The notes beneath the pieces are model-generated. The model did no database searches and had not been told where the DNA came from. It saw only the letters and a program-made list of their open reading frames with translations. From positions 1 through 20,544 of the forward strand of contig CAICTM010001935.1 of NCBI GenBank assembly GCA_903772945.1: a stretch of DNA of 20,544 nucleotides, written 5' to 3'. The stretch comes from Seminavis robusta (lineage: Eukaryota; Bacillariophyta; Bacillariophyceae; Naviculales; Naviculaceae). Below are positions 8,919 through 18,136 of the stretch, piece by piece; position 1 is the stretch's first letter, and each line of letters starts with the position of its first letter. The position numbers and the translations under genes were made by a program.

Positions 8919-10554
8919 CTGTAGTACCGGTACATGACCATCGAGCAAGCCTTCTTTCCAACAAGAATTAAGGGAAAGATCTAAGCCCTTTCTAAGCCAG
9001 TAGTCTGCTAAGAACACTTGTGTGCAGAGTGAAGAGGAGCCATTGTATTCAAAGAAGGCTGTCTTCAGATCCTGATGTCAGGCAAGGCTGACCACATCTT
9101 ACAATACCACTCTCATTACCGTACGGACAAAACTCGGCAACTTGCTTTCACTACTTCTAATAACTGCAATTGAAGGTAAGTGGTAGCTTTCTGATATGTA
9201 GATGGTTGCTGTATTTATGCTGGTTGCTTCACTTGTTGGCTAAACATTAGCTAGGTGCGTTTTTCTCCTTGGCAGGGCAGCATCCATGGTTTCTTGAGCC
9301 TGGATCCTCGTACAACAGCTGCTGACTTCCTTTTTCCATGAAATCCTCTGCGTCGATTACAAAATTTGAGTAACCTGCAGTTCCAGGCCCTGCTGCTGGT
9401 TCAGGCGCTCAGCCAGTCTTCTAGGCTTGCTGGCTGCTGCTTCTGCAGAAGCAGAAGCATGCGAAAGTCAGCACCTCATAGGCAGGTAGACGTTCATCTG
9501 TTCATCATCTGTTCATCTGTCTGAGCTCCCTTGCTTGGAGTGCTACCCATCCCAGCTCATTGTCAAAGTTATCTACAGTGTACCAGCTAGCTTGAGCTAG
9601 CTACATGTACTATAGCTCAACGGATCTACATATCCGAGCTGCAGTTTTGATACTGGTACCTTGCTGCGGTTCGACGTACCGGTGCGGAGTACACTGTGTG
9701 CGGTTGCATGTACGGTTGGGGTGACCCGCAAGCAAGGTGCGAACTGGGACTGGCCCGACCGGTTTTCCTTCCCCGGTGAACATTGTCGCAGTTTTCGTTA
9801 TTAACTTCCAATTCAGTACTTAAACTGAAGCACTTATGGCTAAACTTCGGCCAAACCACACACCATTTAATTATACAAAATATGCATTTTTGACCAAATA
9901 CAGAATGCTACATGCCAATTTGATTAAATAATGCAAAGCCAATTGTTGCCAATCTTTGGCCTATCAGTACCAGTGTACCGGTGCCTCGGCAGTACCGGTG
10001 TACGGGTTGGAAGTCAAGAAAGTTCTACAGGGTAGTCACAGTGGCTGTACTATTGGCAACTGGGTCATTATTGAGCAATATTGTAAATGAGACTCGAGAC
10101 ATTGATGACACAGGTTTTGGATGAAGATGACTAAATCATTGAGAGAAGTGCAATGAAGATATAAAGGATTCCTCCAAATTAAAATTGCCCTGTTCAGTTT
10201 GTTAGGACCAGCCGTTTTCTTCTTGTACTTTGCAAACCTGGTTGGACATTGATGAGACGCTGCCACATGCCACATCGGCATCGTCGTACGACCTTGCCAG
10301 ACCAAGGCATCTGAAATTTGGCGTTCATTTGCATTGAAGCCCTTTAATCAAGTAGTCGACCTTCCTTGAGTTATGCGAAGGTTGCCAGCAACAGAGCTTT
10401 CGATCGACGACACTGAAACAACCGTACAGATAGACGCGCAAGAATCGAATCACCGAGAAGTATTCCAAAGCTTCCGGGCCGCTGATGAGTGGTACCTTTA
10501 TACCAGTACCACCTGAAACATCGTATACCGTCTTCTGAGTTACATCGTCGTCGT

Positions 10555-10574
10555 GAATCGAATCGAATCGAATC
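10555..10574. repeat. (GAATC)4 microsatellite
   Basis: Four perfect copies of GAATC lie about 245 bp upstream of the start codon of the protease gene. The reverse-complement pentamer recurs four times inside that gene's intron (11748-11767). Confidence 0.9.
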
Positions 10575-10818
10575 TGGACAGTAACTGTTGTTCTGTTTGC
10601 CAAGCTTCCTCTGCTGCTATTAGCACAATCATTGCATCGCCAAGTTGTGGTCGCTTGGTGCCTTGCTCGTGTCGATAGAAAGTGGAGAGTCCATTTGAGT
10701 TGGGTTGAGCTGAGTGTGTCATCGGCGCGGCAGGCACAGAACTGCTCGATCCAAGAAGAAGCGCAGGTACCTACACAAGCAACAATCTTTGTCTTCTTCC
10801 GTCATATTGTACAAAGGC

Positions 10819-12596
10819 ATGAGTGCTTCCAGCAAACAACAATGGTCGCGGTTGGCTCGCGTAGTCTTCCAGTTGTGTCTAGTGTGGCAGCCAACGCGTG
10901 GCAGTGCCTCTGGTCCTCGTCGAAGACGACTGCGGCAGCGAATTCAGCATGAGCCATCACAGACGTTACCGTCATCTTCCGTAGCAAGCGCTTCTTCTTC
11001 CTCTCAACATCAGCATCAGCAGCAGCATGAGGACCGCAACCTCTTGATTCAAACACGCATTGTCAATGGCCGTGACGTTCATGTGCCGCATCAAGACTTT
11101 CCCTTTTTTGTTCAATGGTACCGCGGCTGTGGTGCCACGCTCATTCACGCCGATGTCGCCTTGACGGCAGCCCACTGTTTCACAGATACCCTTCGAGATC
11201 ATCGCGTGCGAGTCGAAGGCGACCCAAAACACTCATTTATCGAAATCCTGGACTACTTGATCCATCCCGAGTTCAACGACGAAACCAATCTAGTCAACAA
11301 CAATGCCAATGACTTTATGTTACTCAAGCTCGCCAAACCAGTGCCATCGGTCCGTCCCATCCAACTGCAGTCGGACAACGATCTACCTCTCAGAGATCAA
11401 GAAGATTTGACCATTGTGGGATACGGATTGACGGCAGAAGACGGAGACATTTCCAACATTCTCCAAGAAGCTACGGTCCAGTATCATCATGATTGTTCCT
11501 TTGCTCGCTATAGACCCGGAAAGGTCGGTCGTGACTCCATGTTTTGTGCGCATGGGAAATTCAACGACACGCTCGCCGTGGATTCCTGTCAAGGAGATAG
11601 TGGAGGTCCCATTCTACGAAAGACTCCTCAAGGATGGTTGCAAGTCGGAGTCACTAGTTGGGGTGAAGGTGAGTGCATTCGTGGATTGGATTGTTGGTGA
11701 TCCACAATAGTATCTACTATTGAAAAAATCAAATGAGATGGTGGTTCATTCGATTCGATTCGATTCGAGGGCTTACCCAGTCCTTTGCTTCTTGCTTTGA
11801 TACCGTAGGATGTGCCCGGCCCGATGCTCCGGGAATCTATGCTCGTACCCAAGTCGCTCATGAATGGGTGAACCGAGAACTGTGTCATCTCAGTGAAGTT
11901 CCACCTCCCCACTGCAGTTTCCCCAACAACATGACGCTGACTGGCTCGGCTATAGAGATACAGCAGAATGTGGATGCAGGGCTGTTGGTAGTGGCGGCAG
12001 AGAACAACAATGCCACCAACACCTCTGTCGTACCGAACGTGACTATTTCCACCACCCTCACGTTACGAGTCGATATACATTACGATAACTACCCACAGGA
12101 AATCAGCTGGGCGCTGGCGCAACAACAACAACAACAACAACAGTCGGAAGAGAGCGCTACTACCAAGAAGAATGCCCCACTGTTGAAACTGGTTTCGCCA
12201 CGGCCAACAGTATCTTTGCGCAATCAACGCATCTCGCAACACATCTTGGATGTACAACCTGGAACGTATCGATTGGAAGTTTATGATACCATTGCTGGAG
12301 ATGGAATCTCACTGTCCAATGAACGGGAAGAAGAAGATGCGATACAAGTATGGTTGTTGACGACAACCACCACCACAAGGACACTGACAAACGCCTCCAA
12401 CTCCAGTCAAGTCGCCAAGGTTGGTTGGAACGAAGGAGCAGATGCAGTGGACGCGGAGAGCGTTAGCCAACTATTAGATGACCACCAAGATGGTGTGTCG
12501 GTGACGGTGACACATCATGTCGACGATGCCCGGCTTCTTTGGAAACACAGTGGTGACTTTGGGGAGTTTGTGTACGCCGAAGTCCCAGTTGCTTAA
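10819..12596 (+). CDS. Secreted trypsin-like serine protease (S1) with C-terminal beta domain, two exons
   Basis: Exons 10819-11668 and 11809-12596 give 545 residues; the intron starts GTGAGT and ends GTAG. Splicing restores the typical trypsin stretch SWGEGCARPDAPGIYAR. The catalytic triad is His119 (LTAAHC), Asp165 (NDFMLLKL) and Ser261 (CQGDSGGP). Asp255 in VDSC sits six residues before the serine, the trypsin specificity position, so cleavage after Lys/Arg is expected. Activation would be at Arg80-Ile81 (RIVNG). I chose the ATG at 10819, the first true ATG in this frame, because it gives a signal-peptide-like start (basic, then VVFQLCLVW, then GSASG). A Ser/Gln/His-rich propeptide follows (51-71). 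The C-terminal extension (about 320-545) carries YDNYPQEISW and PGTYRLEVYDTIAGDGI, a beta-rich module I associate with diatom and oomycete secreted proteins. It also holds several N-x-S/T sites and an eight-Gln run (CAA repeat near 12120). Confidence 0.9.
11748..11767. repeat. (ATTCG)4 microsatellite in the protease intron
   Basis: Four perfect copies of ATTCG lie within the single intron of the protease gene. This is the reverse complement of the GAATC/CGAAT pentamer upstream of the gene. Confidence 0.9.
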
Positions 12597-13115
12597 TTTA
12601 CAGCAGAGATGCTACCGCTGCGACAAACATATATGATGGGCATCCAGCTCGACTCGACTCCAATTTGCGTTGGTTGAGTGAAGCCAATCAATCGTTTGGA
12701 CGCGTTGTTACGAGACGAGAACAGAGTAGACCTGACTTGATCTGGAATCGACGCAACCCCAACCCAAACGAGGCCTCCGGGAGACATCACCGCATTCGAG
12801 AGAGCGTCTTAAGTGGCGACCTGAGATGTGGTGATTCTACCACAGCAGCAAGCTCCGTGGAGCTGTGTTTCTCTCCCTGCCACGAGTTTATCTGGCAGTT
12901 CATAGCGTATTGTGATAAATTTAGATAGTGCATATTCTTTTTTTCAACAGGCGCATACGCGAGTGGAAATGCTGCAGCAACAGGTCCCATGTCACCTTTG
13001 CTGTGTCTGGTATCCCGGAGCTATCGGGAGCTGCAGTCAGCCAGAAGCATGTACTATTGTTTGCGAAGAGCGAGATCTAAAGCAATGTACAGGTACGCTT
13101 AGAAGAGCTGTCTTT
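12597..13115. other. Intergenic, target flank of the TTAA transposon
   Basis: No gene is recognised in the 519 bp between the protease stop codon and the left TTAA of the transposon. Open frames here are short, and the longest (12912-13301) runs across the transposon end, so it cannot be an old host gene. The protease 3' end and polyadenylation region must lie here. Confidence 0.5.
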
Positions 13116-13119
13116 TTAA
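13116..13119. repeat. TTAA target-site duplication, left
   Basis: TTAA directly abuts the left terminal inverted repeat. The identical tetranucleotide abuts the right repeat at 18154-18157. Confidence 0.8.
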
Positions 13120-13136
13120 GGAGGTATACCTACCTT
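13120..13136 (+). repeat. Left 17-bp terminal inverted repeat
   Basis: GGAGGTATACCTACCTT is the exact reverse complement of 18137-18153. It contains a 10-bp palindrome (AGGTATACCT) that could be the core of a transposase-binding site. Confidence 0.88.
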
Positions 13137-13436
13137 CGGATGGAAGGACAGACGCTGGGGGTCGTGGAGGCACCTCTGTCGGTAGTTTCCAGACCTCGGA
13201 CCTCGAAGGCACATTATGTGGAACATGGAATCTATCAGTCGAAACACACAAGAATGTTGTATCTGTGGGTTGCCTGCCGAACCCCCCAACGGCCCCTCTG
13301 AACCAATCGGATTGTATGAGACGGCCGACCTTGATTAGGTCAGTAACGTGGTAAGATCAGACCAATCAGTCAAGGAATGAAGTTTCGATAGTGTCAACTC
13401 TGTTCCTTTTCAGTTAGATACAAGTAAGATAGCAAC

Positions 13437-13475
13437 ATGTCGAGTAGCTCTGTAATGGAAGAAGTTTCCCATTAG
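13437..13475 (+). other. Small upstream ORF before the transposase
   Basis: A 12-codon ORF ends 4 bp before the first ATG of the transposase frame. It lies in a different frame and could lower translation of the transposase if transcription starts upstream of it. No function beyond that is suggested. Confidence 0.3.
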
Positions 13476-13479
13476 AACA

Positions 13480-14038
13480 ATGAGCTTTTCGGAGGAGAGC
13501 AAGGTTGGGGAAAATGATGGCCCTCCGTTGGTAACGCCGGTTCCTGCATCGAGGTCTACGCGAAGCAAGGGAACACCTCAGACACTTGATCAACTCCTGG
13601 GATGTCTAACAGAAGACCAAAGGGAAAGGGCAAGACACGAACATCTTCGGATCCAGCAAGGACTGAACCGGTATGACCGCAAATTGCCACAAGAAGTACA
13701 GGCAAAGATTTCATGGGAAGTTGACAATTCCCTAAATCGTGGTGCACCGTCCCAAAAACGGCTTTGAAGATTACAACCAACGTGCACCCAAACAAGGAAG
13801 TCAGGCCAACGCAAGACGAGTCAGAAGAACAACTTCCTATCATCAATGGCGACAAGAAACCGGCTCGCAATATCGTTGAAACAAAAAGTCTATGCCAGTT
13901 TATTGAGGACAATGTTGCATGCACCATATGTGGCAAATCTGGCTACATCAAGTTCTCCTTCAAGACAAAGTGCTTGGCATTTAAACCTCGGTTGACTTGC
14001 AATAGTCCCAAGTGTAATGGAAGGTCTGTTGAGGGGGA
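13480..14038 (+). pseudogene. N-terminal part of the transposase, split by frameshifts
   Basis: Two overlapping open frames precede the main transposase ORF. The first (13480-13767, 95 residues) is charged and includes LDQLLGCLTEDQRERARHEH. The second (usable from 13725, otherwise unbroken to 14174) carries a zinc-ribbon-like array: CTIC and, 22 residues on, a CX4C pair (CNSPKC). DDE transposases of the Mutator-like/Kolobok group often have such an N-terminal zinc domain before the catalytic core, and here it precedes residues (YETNLRFVMA, in the main ORF) that continue the same domain order. Each passage to the next frame is a -1 step and falls at a 5-nt homopolymer: AAAAA at 13754-13758 and GGGGG at 14033-14037. 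No intron with GT..AG ends and suitable length restores the frame. Decay, assembly error and programmed shifting remain open. Confidence 0.65.
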
Positions 14039-16054
14039 ATGCAGTCAGACGAATATTGCTGTGAAGAGGGGAACCCTTCAAATAAAGTGTATGAAACCAA
14101 CCTTCGCTTTGTCATGGCGCATCTCGCCGGTGGTGATGGCAGCACTGAGGCTGGGCGTCTTTTGGATCTTATGAGCCTTCCATGCTCCACTTCGATGACA
14201 ACCCATACATTTAAGGAAATAGTGGATGCACTGTACCCAACAATCAAAGATGTCGCAGAGGAGGCCATTCAAAACAATCTATTTGAAGAAGTGAAGATCC
14301 TAATGGCTGACAAGATCGCAGCGGGAACTTTTGATCTGAACAAATGGAAGTCGGACGTACTGGAAGGGAAATTGACCAACAATTCCTCCTCTTTAGAATC
14401 GGTTGACTTGGTTGTTTCAATGGATATGGGTTGGCAGAAGAGAGGAAGCGGTAGGAAACATGACTCCTCTAGCGGTCATGCTTGCCTAGTTGCTCAGAAA
14501 ACTCGCAAGCCTATTGCATGGTGCTTGAAGAGTAATTTTTGTTCCACTTGTAAACGACACGAAGCCAAAGGAACAATGCCACCCGCAGACCACCAGTGTC
14601 AAATCAACCACGATGGTTCAGCTGGTTCGATGGAAGCTTCAGCTTTACTGTACATGCTGGGCTTCTTACATGATAAATATCAGTTACATGTCACTCGAAT
14701 CATCACTGACGATGACTCAAGCATGCGTGCAAACACAAAATGGTCCAATGAAGACTTCCTTCAAGCGAAAGGTATTACGGAGATACCTATCGCGGGTCTG
14801 GTACTCCAATTCAAAAAGAAACCTGAACAACACGTCGAGAAGCCCTGTAAAGTCTGCTTACCTTTCGAAAAAGAGAGCAGGACTCCTCCATCACACAAAT
14901 GCCCCACATGGAAAGAAGTTCGTCGAAGCGGAGGTCTACTTCCGGCAACCATTCCGGAGCCAGAGTTCATCGCAGATCCAGCCCACAGGAAGAAGGGCTT
15001 ACGGAACGACTTATACGCTCTGTTAGGCAAGAAAAAGAAGTACAATCATGGTCTCTGTGAGGGTGACATACTAAGGCTGTGTGTGAACTTTATCTCCCTT
15101 ATTTGGGATTTGAAAGATGTACCTGAGTCCGAATGGAAAGATAGAAGTCAGGCACCGTTGTTACACCATTTTGACGATCATCGCTACTGTTGTGACTCTT
15201 TCTGCTCAAGGAAGAATGAGACTGAAGAACAAAAAGCAAAGTCTGACAAACAATACCGGTCGAGGGAGAAGGAACCAGAGCTCTTCGAGGTGGTACGTGT
15301 TATCATGAAGAAATATACCAGAATGAAGAGGCTACAAGAGGTGGTTCACGGAGGGGATACTCAAGTGAATGAGTCATTGAACTGTACTATTTCATGGCTT
15401 GCACCGAAGAACAAACACTACAGTGGCACCCTTTCACTGCGGGTCAGAGTACTGATGGCAATAGGAATCAACATTCTGGGTCCAAAGGCATTCTATACTA
15501 ACGTATTCTCTCGTCTTGGTATAGAAATGGATGCAGCCACCGCTCACTACCTCTGGCTAGTCGATGAAGCAAGGAATAAACGTCTAGCTGAAAGGAAGAC
15601 CAGTGCCTACCGACGCAAAAGGAACAAGCGTGTTTATCAGAAAATTCTTTCGTACCATGCCAAGCTGAAAGAGGATCGAGAGAAGAACATGTTTTACGAG
15701 ACTTGTAGTGCTTTGGATGATCCTAGTGAACCAGCAAGGAAGAAACAGAAGACAAAGAACAACAATAAACCAGAACCACCGAAAACTGCGAAACCAGTCG
15801 GTTGCGCAGATGACAATTACTGCAAAGCTTGTGGCAACTGGGGACACAAGAGAAGGAGCAGCCGATTATGCCCTATGAATCGGAAGCTGTGTGACAGTCA
15901 TCCATCAGTTGTCCAACTAGAAGCAATGACTGAGGAAGAACAACAACGTACACAACAATCCCTTTTAGACAGCATTCCTCTGGAGGTAAACAACAGTAGC
16001 AAAGACACGGTTGAAAGCATCCTAGAGGAACAGATCAACGAGGATGTAGACTAA
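14039..16054 (+). CDS. DDE transposase core, Mutator-like/Kolobok type
   Basis: This 671-residue frame holds the catalytic core. Residues 18-90 form a helical region (NLRFVMAHLAGGDGS...). The RNase H-like fold begins at VVSMDMGWQKRG with candidate first Asp129, followed by a Cys/His cluster (FCSTCKRHE, then HQCQINHDGSAGSMEA, 167-200). IITDDDSSMRA gives the second Asp (224-226). Further on are a Cys-rich insertion (269-289) and HHFDDHRYCCDSFC (376-389). VNESLNCTISWLAPKNK (443-459) probably gives the catalytic Glu445. A basic tail leads to a zinc knuckle of form CX2CX4HX7C at Cys595, Cys598, His603 and Cys611, likely for DNA binding. Order and spacing match Pfam Mutator-like transposases (PF20700 type), known mainly from animals; the TTAA flanks point to the Kolobok superfamily. 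The ATG at 14039 is only the first ATG after the upstream frameshift, so the native protein probably starts at 13480 and would be about 850 residues. The core shows no stop codons. Confidence 0.8.
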   Translation: MQSDEYCCEEGNPSNKVYETNLRFVMAHLAGGDGSTEAGRLLDLMSLPCSTSMTTHTFKEIVDALYPTIKDVAEEAIQNNLFEEVKILMADKIAAGTFDLNKWKSDVLEGKLTNNSSSLESVDLVVSMDMGWQKRGSGRKHDSSSGHACLVAQKTRKPIAWCLKSNFCSTCKRHEAKGTMPPADHQCQINHDGSAGSMEASALLYMLGFLHDKYQLHVTRIITDDDSSMRANTKWSNEDFLQAKGITEIPIAGLVLQFKKKPEQHVEKPCKVCLPFEKESRTPPSHKCPTWKEVRRSGGLLPATIPEPEFIADPAHRKKGLRNDLYALLGKKKKYNHGLCEGDILRLCVNFISLIWDLKDVPESEWKDRSQAPLLHHFDDHRYCCDSFCSRKNETEEQKAKSDKQYRSREKEPELFEVVRVIMKKYTRMKRLQEVVHGGDTQVNESLNCTISWLAPKNKHYSGTLSLRVRVLMAIGINILGPKAFYTNVFSRLGIEMDAATAHYLWLVDEARNKRLAERKTSAYRRKRNKRVYQKILSYHAKLKEDREKNMFYETCSALDDPSEPARKKQKTKNNNKPEPPKTAKPVGCADDNYCKACGNWGHKRRSSRLCPMNRKLCDSHPSVVQLEAMTEEEQQRTQQSLLDSIPLEVNNSSKDTVESILEEQINEDVD

Positions 16055-16139
16055 ATAATAGTGACAAATAATCTCTTGCATTACACTTAGAAGTTATCAG
16101 TGGTGTTATTGCCACACTTCTCCACAATACCACGCGACA

Positions 16140-17585
16140 TTAGTCACTGGACTCTTTCTCCTCCTTGAAATCTAGAATCTTCTTCGCATCTTCCATTGTG
16201 CTCTTGTCATAGGTGGAGGCGAAATCCAAGGCAATGATCCAATACTCCTGTTCGCTCTTGGAAGCTGTTTTCTTCATCTCTTCGACGTAGGCTTCGAAGT
16301 CCTCAGTAGTGGGCTCTCCGTAGTCGTTGTCCTCTTCCTTTTCGTCTTCCTTGTCGTCTTCCTTGTCGTCTTCCTTGTCGGCATCCTCAACAGACTGGGT
16401 ATCAGCTTTCATGGGTGACATAAGAGACTTGTGAGTGTAAGCTCTAGGAACGAATCCTGTAAAAGACTGCCCAGCATGGTTGTTAGGGATCTTCTCACGA
16501 ACATATTCCACCATACCGGTACACGCAGGCAGTTCCTTCCTCTCCATGAGATTGTACATGTTAGGAGCGATCCAGCTATAAACACACCAGCGCTTCTTAG
16601 GAGCATCCAAGTCATCCCAGCACTTGGCAAGCCTTTTTTCCTCAGGGACCTTGGCAATCATTTTGTCAAAGAGAAGGTCAGTGTCCATCGTGGCAATCGA
16701 AAAGGTGAACCTTCCACAGCACACATAATCGAACTTGGACTGGCATTCGCAGTACATAACAGTTGAATCATCATCGCTGCTGTCAGCGTATCCAGTAGTA
16801 AACAAGCGTTTGAAGTCTGGCTTAAGAAACTTGATGGACACTGGAGCGGCAGAGGCAAGCTGCCACCTCTTGGCAATGCTACAGTAGACGAAGCCCGTGT
16901 TCGTCTTCGGATCATAGAGGCATTCGGCACAAGTGAATACAATCTCACCGGTACTGTGACACTTTTTCTCAATGTCAGGATGGAAAGAAGTAGTGTTGGC
17001 CTTCATCTGTTCTTCGGTCAAGCCAATACGGTTATCATCAGGATAATCCATAATCAACATTTCCTTTCCCTCGCATGCAGGAGGATCGAAAGCTTCGAAA
17101 CAGGTAATCATCATAATGCGAATGTACTTGAAACTCGAGGTTGACGTAAGTTTGATCCAATTGTACTCCGATATGGAGAGTAAACTTCCCCTTTTCACAT
17201 CAGGCAAAGTTTTAGAGAGAAGAGTGTCAGTCACAGCTTTGAAACAATTGTTACTACCATCGAAGAGTACCAACTTCAAAATGGTTCTGTTTCCAAAGCA
17301 CTGCTTGGTCTCCTTGCGGACGGATAGAACAAGAACTTGCAAGTTGCCCCCCACAGTTGGTGCAGGGTATTTGTTACCAGGAAACTTCACACGAATAGAT
17401 GGATAGTCGATTCGGTTGACCAACATGTCAGCAAGGAAATCAACGGAAGCTCCGCCAAAATGGGTCACCGTGATAGCATCGGATGCAGAACGTAGCTTCA
17501 TTGTACTTGCAAATTTGGTTGTCGTTGAGGACTGCTTCAAACCAAAATAATGAGTCCAAAAGGGATGCGCACTGGCAATGCCCAT
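16140..17585 (-). CDS. Transposon accessory protein with RPA70N-like OB fold
   Basis: This 481-residue single-exon gene lies inside the transposon, convergent with the transposase. Residues about 76-168 read like the N-terminal OB fold of replication protein A large subunit. Elements in order are LQVLVLSV (strand 1), ILKLVLFDG (strand 2 with the family's DG turn), KAVTDTLLSK, VKRGSLLSISEYNWI (strand with G-S-I/L-x-I) and FKYIRIMMITCFEAFDP (final strand). The middle (209-290) is Cys-rich (FTCAEC, FVYC, CECQ, VCC) and may bind zinc. The tail (397-420) is an acidic DKEDD repeat, then a helical C-terminus. RPA handles single-stranded DNA and recruits repair factors, so the protein may manage DNA gaps during transposition or dock host repair proteins; that role is inferred. 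Met29 (17501) is an alternative start with a better ATG context. The frame is intact although the transposase is broken. RPA-like genes are known from plant Helitrons, but I know of none in Kolobok elements. Confidence 0.65.
   Translation of the reverse strand: MGIASAHPFWTHYFGLKQSSTTTKFASTMKLRSASDAITVTHFGGASVDFLADMLVNRIDYPSIRVKFPGNKYPAPTVGGNLQVLVLSVRKETKQCFGNRTILKLVLFDGSNNCFKAVTDTLLSKTLPDVKRGSLLSISEYNWIKLTSTSSFKYIRIMMITCFEAFDPPACEGKEMLIMDYPDDNRIGLTEEQMKANTTSFHPDIEKKCHSTGEIVFTCAECLYDPKTNTGFVYCSIAKRWQLASAAPVSIKFLKPDFKRLFTTGYADSSDDDSTVMYCECQSKFDYVCCGRFTFSIATMDTDLLFDKMIAKVPEEKRLAKCWDDLDAPKKRWCVYSWIAPNMYNLMERKELPACTGMVEYVREKIPNNHAGQSFTGFVPRAYTHKSLMSPMKADTQSVEDADKEDDKEDDKEDEKEEDNDYGEPTTEDFEAYVEEMKKTASKSEQEYWIIALDFASTYDKSTMEDAKKILDFKEEKESSD
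16333..16380. repeat. 12-bp coding minisatellite (TCTTCCTTGTCG)n
   Basis: Three perfect 12-bp copies (16345-16380) are preceded by one near copy (16333-16344). On the minus strand they encode the acidic DKEDD-type repeat of the accessory protein. The period is a multiple of three, so copy-number change would keep the frame. Confidence 0.85.
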
Positions 17586-18136
17586 CTCCCGCCACGGAAA
17601 TTGAGGGGTGCCATTTCAGTGAGATTCCTTCGGGCAGAAAAATCAAGGTGCCTGACTGGCTCGTTTGACTGCCGATAAAATCCTCTGAACAAGCAAATTG
17701 TTGATATTTCACCGGCAATGGAGCAGACCTTCTTGGCGCTCTTAGATGTTATCCCAATAACACCCAATGACAATGCCAATATTCTGTTATAGAAATTCGA
17801 GTACGCTCTATACGCCAGTGGTAGCCGTATCAAGGGAGGGTTCTTGTGAAAGATAATAGACTTGATCATCATGATGACATGAAAATTCCGGATCCCTCTA
17901 CTTTCACCCAATCGTTATCCACCATTTTGACATCTCCCCTGTTACCACTGCCGCAGATCGCTAGCCAAATGTCTTTTGACGTCGGAGGTCCAATAGAATA
18001 ACACAGGAAGTGCGATAATAAAGATCATTGGCCAGTCCAGTTGCGCTACTGCATCATTGTGAGATAATGAATATTTTGCTAGCAAACATCGTGCTAGAAT
18101 GGGTTATCAGTCCGTGTTAGTCTTACTCGTGAATGA
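17586..18136 (-). promoter_or_regulatory. Upstream region of the accessory gene inside the transposon
   Basis: These 551 bp between the start of the RPA-like gene and the right terminal repeat hold no recognised gene. By position they should contain the promoter and 5' leader of the minus-strand gene and subterminal transposase-binding sites. I see no repeated motif shared with the left subterminal region. Confidence 0.35.

Larger units (their letters stand above)
8354..10818. other. Long intergenic region rich in GTAC/ACCGGT palindromes
   Basis: This 2.46-kb stretch has no coding frame with recognisable motifs. Repeated short items include GTACCGTACCGTAC near 8520, an 18-bp palindrome at 8901-8918, GTACCGGTAC at 8924-8933, ACCGGTGC-type copies near 9680 and 9970-10005, and GGTACC near 10492. 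A short direct-repeat cluster of GTTCATCTGTTCATC lies near 9490-9520. An AT-rich segment occurs at 9866-9935. The 3' part (after about 10600) should contain the promoter and leader of the protease gene. Confidence 0.5.

Noticed and set aside
10036..10603. Two minus-strand open frames (89 and 92 codons) upstream of the protease
   Set aside because: No domain or motif, and no splice sites that would join them into a sensible product.
10714..10818. Upstream extension of the protease reading frame
   Set aside because: It would need a GTG start and puts a highly basic stretch before the signal-like segment; the ATG at 10819 is the better start.
12912..13301. 129-codon plus-strand frame with several cysteines
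   Set aside because: It crosses the left end of the transposon, so it cannot be an old host gene, and no zinc-finger spacing repeats.
13754..14039. Canonical programmed -1 frameshift sites
   Set aside because: Neither site fits X XXY YYZ in the zero frame; re-pairing of the A-site codon would fail at the second. Kept only as an open possibility.
13671..14044. Introns that might join the three transposase frames
   Set aside because: The best GT..AG pairs (13671-13701 and 14014-14044) are only 31 bp long and do not restore the needed frames.
17440..17911. Minus-strand open frames overlapping and upstream of the RPA-like gene
   Set aside because: Other-frame shadows or motif-free sequence; no splice signals linking them to the gene.
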